Under the pieces are notes generated by a model. That model ran no database searches. It was not told the origin of the DNA and was given only the letters and a program-made list of their open reading frames with translations. From Brumimicrobium sp965656195 (GTDB lineage: Bacteria; Bacteroidota; Bacteroidia; Flavobacteriales_D; Crocinitomicaceae), in contig CBFHJL010000123.1 of the NCBI GenBank assembly GCA_965656195.1, positions 1 to 7,308 of the forward strand: DNA of 7,308 nt. The letters run 5' to 3'. Positions 1-6,019 of the stretch are shown here, in pieces. The position numbers and the translations under genes were made by a program. Every line of letters starts with the position of its first letter. Within the stretch, counting starts at the first letter, position 1.

Positions 1-891
1 AACTATATTACGGGTTTCCGAAAATTTAAGCGAGAAGTAAAAGCTCTGGCTCCTGGTATTGTCATAACCTTTGATATACAGACCTCCTTATGGATGATCT
101 GGCTTCAGCAATTCATTAAAATTCCATTTATTAATCACTCTATTCAAAGAGGTACTCCTTACCCAAGAAAAGAGCAGAAACTTCTAAAATATATCGCAAA
201 GAGATCTTCAATGAATATTGCTAATTCCAGCGCAGGTCTCAAAATGCTCGGACTTAGAAAGAATAAAGTAAACCATATAATTTATAGCCCTTTCGAAGTA
301 GTTCAAAGCAACAATTCTATAATAGATTTCTATTCAATCTTCAATATCGAACAGCCTAAGAACTCACTGGTGATCATAAACGTTGGAAGTATATCAGATC
401 ATAAAGGACAAAACACTATCGTAAACACCTTAATTGAAATGGATGATCCTCTGATCTTTGCGATATTCGTTGGTGAAGGTTCAGAAAGAAAGCAATTAGA
501 AGACAAAGTATCCAAAAGTGGGGTTGCAGAACAAATTCATTTTACCGGTCGAGTTAACAATGTTATAGACTATTTGAAAATTTCGAATGTTTATGTTCAT
601 GCTTCAAAGGGAGAAGGGTCATCAAATGCTATTTTGGAGGCGCTTTATGTTGGTTTGCCTGTTATATCAACTTTAGAAGGTGGTACTTCAGAAATTGCCG
701 AGGTAGCAGATATTAATGAGTTTTCCTATGGAAACATTCAAGAACTCAGGTCTCAGTTGATTAGAATGAAAAGCGTAAGAATTTGTCCTACCCTACCTCA
801 AGAATTTAAGAAGCGCTACTTAAACAAAAGTGAGTACACCGATGCATTTAATCAATGCATCAATATACACCTAGCAAAAATGGAAAGGTAG
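1..891 (+). CDS. Glycosyltransferase family 4 protein, 5'-truncated by the window edge
   Basis: The frame is open from the first base, so the N-terminus lies upstream; the ATG at 94 is probably internal, because the sequence before it reads as normal GT4 N-domain (ALAPGIVITFD, where many relatives have a 'PDIVHTH'-like strand). Counting from the first codon, 296 residues are present. The C-terminal nucleotide-sugar domain starts near residue 122 with NVGSISDHKGQ, which holds the Lys usually found in the donor phosphate site. GEGS follows at about 158-161, and the EX7E motif is intact (GEGSSNAILE, Glu205 and Glu213). After it comes the usual GLPVIST...GGTSEI stretch. The family transfers a sugar from an activated donor with retention of configuration, usually in the cytosol at the membrane face. 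Donor and acceptor cannot be read from the sequence. Its place ahead of a MurA/flippase/MurB block suggests a role in building the repeat unit of a surface polysaccharide. Confidence 0.88.
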   Translation, partial: NYITGFRKFKREVKALAPGIVITFDIQTSLWMIWLQQFIKIPFINHSIQRGTPYPRKEQKLLKYIAKRSSMNIANSSAGLKMLGLRKNKVNHIIYSPFEVVQSNNSIIDFYSIFNIEQPKNSLVIINVGSISDHKGQNTIVNTLIEMDDPLIFAIFVGEGSERKQLEDKVSKSGVAEQIHFTGRVNNVIDYLKISNVYVHASKGEGSSNAILEALYVGLPVISTLEGGTSEIAEVADINEFSYGNIQELRSQLIRMKSVRICPTLPQEFKKRYLNKSEYTDAFNQCINIHLAKMER

Positions 892-943
892 TAATATCTC
901 CTATTGATAAATAGAACCAATAGTTCTGAGACATTCGAATAGA

Positions 944-1327
944 ATGAAAAAAATAAAGAAAATAAAACTTACATTCATGCTAGCAGTTATTTATCTACTA
1001 ACTGTTGTCGTGCTTTATCTTTATCCTTTTTCTGATGCATTATCATTAAACCGTCATCAATTAGCCACATTCAGAGGAGATCATATTATGCATCTATTAG
1101 TCTTTTTTCCTATTCCATTGATTGCTACTCCGCTTTTTACAATTCAGAAAAGATATAGGCTAATTAAAGTCGCTGCGTTTTCTTTTATAATAGCAGTTAT
1201 TTTTGAACTGAGTCATTTACTTGTTCCCTATAGATCTTATACTCCTGCGGACTTATTAGCGAACCTATTGGGAGTTATGGCAGGCTTTATAATCGTATTA
1301 ACTTGGTCTCTAATCAAAAAACGCTAA
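944..1327 (+). CDS. VanZ-like small integral membrane protein
   Basis: This 127-residue protein has four predicted membrane spans, at about residues 8-28, 48-65, 73-93 and 104-123, a basic N-terminus (MKKIKKIK) and a basic C-terminus. The VanZ-family signature is visible: a GDHIMH segment before the second span (Asp46, His47, His50), then FELSH (Glu88, His91), a Pro/Arg pair (Pro95, Arg97), and an Asp/Asn/Gly pattern at the start of the last span (Asp103, Asn107, Gly110, Gly114). VanZ itself gives low-level teicoplanin resistance, but most homologues have no known biochemical role, and resistance should not be assumed here. Relatives occur in Bacteroidota polysaccharide loci. It lies 52 bp after the upstream glycosyltransferase and 37 bp before the MurA-like gene, so it may share their transcript. 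The ATG at 944 gives the expected length; no clear Shine-Dalgarno sequence precedes it. Confidence 0.8.
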   Translation: MKKIKKIKLTFMLAVIYLLTVVVLYLYPFSDALSLNRHQLATFRGDHIMHLLVFFPIPLIATPLFTIQKRYRLIKVAAFSFIIAVIFELSHLLVPYRSYTPADLLANLLGVMAGFIIVLTWSLIKKR

Positions 1328-1364
1328 ATTCATTATCTTCTTTATACCATATGGTTATTAGACA

Positions 1365-2690
1365 ATGTATTTAAATTCATCTGTGATAATTAACATTAAA
1401 AAAATTGGGACTCAAATTCCAAAAGGTGTTGTTGAAGTAAGTGGAGCAAAAAACTCTGCAACTCGACTTCTTGCTGCTGCATTGATTGCAGATGAAAAAG
1501 TAACTCTAAAATACTTTCCTACCCAGCTTTTAGACGTTCAAACCAAAGTTGAATTTATCATCAAAATGGGCGGAAAAATAGAAATCGACCATGATAAAGA
1601 AATTCTAACGATTGATAGTAGCGATTTAAAAGACACTCTACTTCAAGACTACAACTATCCAATTAGAACGACTTATTTACTTGTTGCAGGACTACTAAAA
1701 AAAATAGGAGTAGCTCGCATACCTTATCCTGAAGGTTGTAAAATTGGAGAACGTAAATATGATCTGCACATCATGATCTGGGAAAAGATGGGAGCTACTG
1801 TGACAGAACGAAAAGATCATATTGAAATTCGTAGTACTGGCAAACTAAAAACTGCGGATATTCAATTTCCAATAAATACAATCGGAGGTACAGAGAATGC
1901 ACTGATTTGTGCATCAATTATTGAAGGAACAACCACAATAAAAAACGCTTATATCTCGCCAGAGATTGAAGACCTTATGATTTTTTTGCGATCTCTAGGA
2001 GTTGAAATAGAAGCTGACGGAAATAGCTTTATACGTGTAACCGGCTCTAATCAATTAAAAGGATCCTTTCACCAAGTTATGCCTGATCGTATTGAAGTTT
2101 TGACATGGCTAGTGTTTGGTGCAATCACAAGAGGTAAAATCACAATTAAAAATGTTCCTTTTGACAAAATGGAGATACCACTAATCCACATTAAAGAATG
2201 TGGAATAAACTTCTATCAAAGTAAAAATGAAATAATAATTCGCCCTGATTGTTTAATAAACAATGTTATTCAACCTTTCGAGCTTGCGACAGGAACCTAT
2301 CCTGGTGTTATTTCCGATATGCAACCATTCTTTGTTCTTTTAGGAATTTTTGCTGACGGAATTAGCAGAATTCATGACTACAGGTACCCAGATAGGCTTG
2401 ACTACTGTGAAGAGTTGGCGAAAATTTTTCCAAATCAAATTGAATGGATTAAAGGGAAGATTACAACTATTGGGCGCAAGGAATCTGGGAAAGGTTCTCC
2501 CCCCGACAAACAATTATTAGAATCTACTGACCTTCGCGGAAGTATGGCGGTTCTCCTCGCAGCACTTGCTTCAGAGTACGAAATTACACTCAATAATGTT
2601 CAAATGGCACTTCGAGGGTATAACAACCTCCTAAGTAAATTAGAAAATTTAGGTGTTCAATTCCAGATTGAGGAACAACAAGAATCATGA
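1365..2690 (+). CDS. MurA-family UDP-GlcNAc 1-carboxyvinyltransferase paralogue (EPSP synthase superfamily)
   Basis: The 441-residue protein aligns along its whole length with MurA, which transfers enolpyruvate from PEP to the 3-OH of UDP-GlcNAc in the cytosol. Comparison with E. coli MurA from memory shows Lys29-Asn30 in SGAKNSA (K22/N23), Arg101 (R91), the catalytic Cys125 in PEGCKIGER (C115), Arg130 (R120), Asp318 in SDMQ (D305), Arg344 (R331), Asp389-Leu390-Arg391 (D369-R371) and Arg417 (R397). Chemistry therefore looks intact, and the Cys predicts fosfomycin sensitivity. Departures from consensus include RKYDLH for the RPxDLH uridine-side motif, DRLDY where E. coli has NRFMH, and MALRGY where E. 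coli has HIDRGY. These point to a specialised paralogue, not the housekeeping enzyme. The ATG at 1365 gives about seven extra N-terminal residues; a GTG at 1383 would be closer to the E. coli length. The stop overlaps the flippase start (ATGA). Another acceptor is possible, since nucleoside-antibiotic pathways use MurA-like enolpyruvyl transferases on other nucleotides. Confidence 0.9.
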   Translation: MYLNSSVIINIKKIGTQIPKGVVEVSGAKNSATRLLAAALIADEKVTLKYFPTQLLDVQTKVEFIIKMGGKIEIDHDKEILTIDSSDLKDTLLQDYNYPIRTTYLLVAGLLKKIGVARIPYPEGCKIGERKYDLHIMIWEKMGATVTERKDHIEIRSTGKLKTADIQFPINTIGGTENALICASIIEGTTTIKNAYISPEIEDLMIFLRSLGVEIEADGNSFIRVTGSNQLKGSFHQVMPDRIEVLTWLVFGAITRGKITIKNVPFDKMEIPLIHIKECGINFYQSKNEIIIRPDCLINNVIQPFELATGTYPGVISDMQPFFVLLGIFADGISRIHDYRYPDRLDYCEELAKIFPNQIEWIKGKITTIGRKESGKGSPPDKQLLESTDLRGSMAVLLAALASEYEITLNNVQMALRGYNNLLSKLENLGVQFQIEEQQES

Positions 2691-4006
2691 TTATTGAAAG
2701 CAATTCAACTGAAACTACAGTGAAAAAATTCACCAAAAATGTTCAGCGTATTCTATCTACTAAAATCATCACCATAAGTGCCGGTTTACTTACATCTATT
2801 CTAATCGCAAGAGTGTTGGGACCAGCTAAAAATGGTGAAATCGCTGCAATACTTGTATATCCTTCACTCTTTATGAGCTTAGGAACATTAGGCATTCGAC
2901 AATCTACAACTTACCTAGTTGGGAAAAAAACTTTTCCATTAGTCGATATCAAGTCTTCAATTGCAAAAATATGGTCTTATAGTAGTGTGATCAGTATTCT
3001 ATTTAGTTCACTCCTTTTAGTTTACTTTAATAAAGTCACGCAAGACCCAATAATTATTGCACTTGCAGTAATCCCAATCCCCTTTTACTTATTCAACAGC
3101 TATAATGCTGGGATCTTTCTTGGTAAAAACAACATAGGACTTTTCAATAAAATCAATTGGATTCCACCAGTAATTATTTTGTTAATTAGCTTTTTATTCA
3201 TTTTCCTATTTGACTGCGGTATTGAAGGATATCTCTTTGCCATTCTAATTGCGAATCTCTGTACTTTTTTAATTCTTTTCATAAAATACCGATTTTGGAC
3301 ATCCTTTATGTTAACAACCAAACGAATTGTTTCAAAGAAATTGATCAATCTTGGACTGATGTATGCCATATCTCTATTCATAATAACGCTGAATTACAAA
3401 TTTGACATCATATTACTCAATCAACTATCAACGGCAGAAAACACAGGTATATATGCCAAAGGTGCTGGAATTGCTCAGTATTTATGGCAAGTACCTATGC
3501 TATTCAGCACGATAATATTCGCTGGGAGTGCCAACTCGAAAAACAATTTGAAGTACTCTTTTAAAGTGTTTCGCTTACTCAGAGTTACATTTATTTTCTC
3601 ACTGTTCATAGCGTTTATCATTTTTTTATTCTCAGAACACCTTGTTGTATTTTTGTTTGGATCAGCATTCTTAAATAGTTCCACTTCCATAGACATTTTA
3701 CTTCCTGGAGTTGTATTACTTATGTTCTTCAAAGTACTAAATATGGATCTGGCCGGAAAAGGAAAGCCTCTTGTTTCATTAAAGGCAATGCTTCCTGCTC
3801 TTGTATTAAATATAATTTTGAATTATTCATTCATTCCAGAGTATGGAAGCAATGGAGCTGCGCTGGCATCAACAATTAGTTATAGTATTGGAGGAGTTCT
3901 ATTTTTATATTTTTACAGCAAATCAATACGTGTGTCTTTAAAAAAGATAATTTGGCCACAGCGCGGTGACTTTTTATTGGTTAAAGAATATTTATTCAAT
4001 AAATAA
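2687..4006 (+). CDS. Wzx-like polysaccharide flippase (MOP/PST superfamily)
   Basis: The 439-residue protein is very hydrophobic, with about 12-14 predicted membrane spans (for example near residues 22-41, 50-70, 97-113, 121-136, 159-175, 181-199, 219-235, 299-315, 338-352, 368-384 and 390-408). Family landmarks are the N-terminal LIARVLGPAKNGEIA (39-53), the mid-protein NYKFDIILLNQ followed by TGIYAKGAG (236-262), and the C-terminal LAGKGKPLVSLK (355-366) with GSNGAALASTISY (387-399). Members move undecaprenyl-linked sugar units, or similar lipid-linked glycans, from the inner to the outer face of the cytoplasmic membrane for polymerisation or transfer. Lipid II flippases of the MurJ type belong to the same superfamily, but the RVLGPxxxG start is typical of polysaccharide exporters. 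The start codon overlaps the stop of the MurA-like gene by 4 bp, which suggests translational coupling. The next gene, MurB-like, begins 6 bp after the stop. No polymerase or ligase is visible in the window. Confidence 0.9.
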   Translation: MIIESNSTETTVKKFTKNVQRILSTKIITISAGLLTSILIARVLGPAKNGEIAAILVYPSLFMSLGTLGIRQSTTYLVGKKTFPLVDIKSSIAKIWSYSSVISILFSSLLLVYFNKVTQDPIIIALAVIPIPFYLFNSYNAGIFLGKNNIGLFNKINWIPPVIILLISFLFIFLFDCGIEGYLFAILIANLCTFLILFIKYRFWTSFMLTTKRIVSKKLINLGLMYAISLFIITLNYKFDIILLNQLSTAENTGIYAKGAGIAQYLWQVPMLFSTIIFAGSANSKNNLKYSFKVFRLLRVTFIFSLFIAFIIFLFSEHLVVFLFGSAFLNSSTSIDILLPGVVLLMFFKVLNMDLAGKGKPLVSLKAMLPALVLNIILNYSFIPEYGSNGAALASTISYSIGGVLFLYFYSKSIRVSLKKIIWPQRGDFLLVKEYLFNK

Positions 4007-4012
4007 AATGAA

Positions 4013-4867
4013 ATGAAGACCATAGAAAATCTGGACTTAACAGCATTCAATTCTTACAAAGTAAAAGCTTCTTGTAAAAGAGGCTTTTTTCCTTGTACAG
4101 AGGAGGATATAATTCATTTTTTTAAAGGTCGAAAGTCTTCTTATCAAGTTATTGGAGAAGGAAATAATATTATCTTCTCTAAAGAATATTACGACGAAGA
4201 TTTCCTGATACTGGGATCTTCATTCAATGATATTCAACTAATTGAAAAGGATAAAGTTTTCGCGCTTTCCGGAGCAACATTAAAAGAAGTTAGCACATTT
4301 GCATTGGAAAATGGTCTAACAGGGCTAGAACACTTCTACGATATACCGAGTTCTATTGGTGGAGCCATATTTATGAACGCAGGTGCACAAAACATCGAAA
4401 TCAAAGATGTATTGGAAGAAGTAACTATTTACAATCTAGAGCTCAATAAACGTATAGTCAAATCAGTAAATGACATTGATTTTGGTTACCGTATGAGTTC
4501 ATTTCAAGACAATCAACAAGTCATTCTAAGTGCATTGTTTCAACTAAAGCCTGGCAGAACTGCTGAGATAAAAAAAAGAATGAACGAGATAAAGAGTAAG
4601 CGTTGGGAAAAACAACCTCGATCATATCCTAATGCAGGTAGTGTTTTTAAACGGCCTAAAGATTTTTTCGTTGGTCAACTAATAGAGGAGCTTGGCTTAA
4701 AAGGCTTCAGGATAGGCGGCGCTCAAATATCAGAAAAACATGGAGGATTCATTATTAACATTGGCAATGCCACTGGAAACGACATCATAAAATTAATTAA
4801 GTATATTGAGCAGGAAGTAAAATCAAAGAAGGGAATAAAGTTAGAGCTCGAGCAGAGAATCATCTAA
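4013..4867 (+). CDS. MurB-family UDP-N-acetylenolpyruvoylglucosamine reductase, short form
   Basis: At 284 residues this is a short MurB homologue. MurB uses NADPH and bound FAD to reduce the enolpyruvyl ether made by MurA to a D-lactyl ether, giving UDP-MurNAc. The FAD-binding half shows GEGNNIIF (48-55) and GLEHFYDIPSSIGGAIFMNAGA (104-125, about where MurBs carry GLExxxGIPGxxGGAxxMNAGA). Then come FGYRMSSF (157-164, Arg160 matching the substrate-site Arg), NAGSVFKRP (207-215, Ser210 matching the proton-donor Ser), GLKGFRIGGAQISEKHGGFIIN (228-249) and a C-terminal LELE (277-280) matching the catalytic Glu region. It lacks the extra C-terminal part of the E. coli-type enzyme (about 340 residues), so it resembles the shorter type II form. 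The Gly-to-Ser change in IPS and the generic-looking N-terminus (AFNSYKV for PxNTF) are unusual. It starts 6 bp after the flippase; an ATG at 4008 is out of frame and closes at once. With the MurA-like gene it forms a complete two-step route to a lactyl-ether sugar. Confidence 0.9.
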   Translation: MKTIENLDLTAFNSYKVKASCKRGFFPCTEEDIIHFFKGRKSSYQVIGEGNNIIFSKEYYDEDFLILGSSFNDIQLIEKDKVFALSGATLKEVSTFALENGLTGLEHFYDIPSSIGGAIFMNAGAQNIEIKDVLEEVTIYNLELNKRIVKSVNDIDFGYRMSSFQDNQQVILSALFQLKPGRTAEIKKRMNEIKSKRWEKQPRSYPNAGSVFKRPKDFFVGQLIEELGLKGFRIGGAQISEKHGGFIINIGNATGNDIIKLIKYIEQEVKSKKGIKLELEQRII

Positions 4868-4870
4868 AAA

Positions 4871-5992
4871 ATGAAAATTTTCAAAAAGAAAATAGGAATC
4901 GTGGTAGCCAATAATAGGTTTGGTGGTCAAGAGAAGAGGTACTTTAAGATTGCTTATAAACTATTTACAGATGGACACAACGTAAAACTATATGCACATC
5001 ATAATTTAAAAAACCAAGGCGACGCGGATATCAACTTACTTTTTGAAAATACAGCTTTTCTGAATCGAATATCATTTATTAAAGCGAATCAACCTCTAAA
5101 AAAACTGTACAAAGAGATTTTAAGGAAGAATTTATTCCTTAACAAACTTAACAAAGCCTTAAAAAGAGATAAGGTTGACCTTATCATCACAAATAAAGAT
5201 CTAGAATCTTTAAAGGTGTTAGATCAATCAGATTTTAAGATTATCAAGGACTTCACAAGTCCAGATGATGTTGATTTGTTTTTTCAAACAGAAGATTACA
5301 AGAACATTGACAAGGTAGATCATATATTTTTTATAAGTCCTTCAGTATATAATCGATTCAATAAGAAATTAAGCCAATGCAAAGTATGTTTTCAGTTACC
5401 TGGATTCTCAATATTCAAGCTCCCTTTCTTCAACGCAGATTTAAATGTAAAACTAGACCTGTCTAAAAAAGAAAAAAGCATCGTCTTTGCCCATAGATTC
5501 ATTGCTAGAAAAAACCCTTTACTATTCGCGAAAGCAATAAAAAGACTGTTGGAAGATGAAGATCTGAAAGAATGGAGAGTCTATATTCTTGGGAGAGGTC
5601 CTTTAGAAGTTGAGATCAAGAAAATACTCTCGGATGAGATTGAATTAGGCCAGGTTAAGATTATGCATACTCCTAGACTTAAATCATATTTAGAAAAGTC
5701 TTCAATTTTCGTTTCTTTGATAGAGCCGGACAATTTTCCTTCTCAATCAGTATTGGAAGCGATGTTCTTCGGAAATGTCTTAACCATACTCGACGCTGGA
5801 GAATCTTATAAGTTTATAGATGGAAATGGTATATTAGTTCAAAAGAACCTAGAACACATCGTAGACAGTATAAGACTACTTACTCAGAAAGAAATTCATG
5901 AAGAAGCCTATAACTCGAGGAGAATTATTCTCGAAAAATACAATTGCTCGAATTATATTAATTTTTACATCTCAGAGCTTGATCAAATTTAG
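4871..5992 (+). CDS. Glycosyltransferase family 4 protein with degenerate EX7E motif
   Basis: This 373-residue protein has the two-domain GT-B layout. The N-domain opens with KIGIVVANNRFGGQEKRY (7-24), whose GGxE element is typical of GT4 enzymes. The donor domain begins near residue 203 with IVFAHRFIARKNP (204-216, Arg209 and Lys214 in the usual basic positions), then LGRGP (240-244) and the acidic motif PDNFPSQSVLEAMFFGN (286-302). Only the second Glu of EX7E is present (Glu296); the first position is Asn288, as in the NFPSQSxLE variant seen in some GT4 proteins. It is likely a retaining sugar transferase acting on a lipid-linked intermediate at the inner face of the membrane. The sugar is unknown; a muramic-acid-like donor made by the two preceding Mur homologues is one possibility and is not proven. 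The gene starts 3 bp after the MurB-like stop, with only A-rich sequence ahead of the ATG, and is the last gene of the run. No membrane anchor or signal peptide is seen. Confidence 0.87.
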   Translation: MKIFKKKIGIVVANNRFGGQEKRYFKIAYKLFTDGHNVKLYAHHNLKNQGDADINLLFENTAFLNRISFIKANQPLKKLYKEILRKNLFLNKLNKALKRDKVDLIITNKDLESLKVLDQSDFKIIKDFTSPDDVDLFFQTEDYKNIDKVDHIFFISPSVYNRFNKKLSQCKVCFQLPGFSIFKLPFFNADLNVKLDLSKKEKSIVFAHRFIARKNPLLFAKAIKRLLEDEDLKEWRVYILGRGPLEVEIKKILSDEIELGQVKIMHTPRLKSYLEKSSIFVSLIEPDNFPSQSVLEAMFFGNVLTILDAGESYKFIDGNGILVQKNLEHIVDSIRLLTQKEIHEEAYNSRRIILEKYNCSNYINFYISELDQI

Positions 5993-5997
5993 ATCAA
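5979..5997. terminator. Possible weak bidirectional terminator at the convergent gene junction
   Basis: TTGATC (5979-5984) and GATCAA (5992-5997) can pair across a 7-base AT-rich loop. A further GATCAA lies at 6000-6005. The stem is only 6 bp, overlaps the end and stop codon of the glycosyltransferase gene, and is not followed by a convincing T-run, so this is a weak call. Its position between two convergent genes is where a shared terminator would be expected. Confidence 0.22.
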
Positions 5998-6019
5998 AAG
6001 ATCAACTTCAATATCAGTA

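Noticed and set aside
913..927. Small hairpin AGAAC-CAATA-GTTCT between the first glycosyltransferase and the VanZ-like gene
   Set aside because: The stem is only 5 bp and no T-run follows, so neither a terminator nor a regulatory element can be supported.
944..1327. Calling the VanZ-like gene a glycopeptide-resistance gene
   Set aside because: No vanHAX or vanRS genes are nearby, and most VanZ-like proteins have no link to resistance.
3100..3381. Reverse-strand open frame of 93 codons inside the flippase gene
   Set aside because: It lies wholly within a strongly supported flippase gene on the other strand and its translation resembles no family I recognise.
3475..3732. Reverse-strand open frame of 85 codons inside the flippase gene
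   Set aside because: Antisense shadow of the flippase coding sequence with no domain, and no sign of its own start signals.
1365..4867. Reading the block as a housekeeping peptidoglycan (dcw-type) cluster
   Set aside because: No murC-G, mraY, ftsW or ddl gene is present, and the neighbours are GT4 transferases and a Wzx-like flippase, which fits a surface-polysaccharide locus better.
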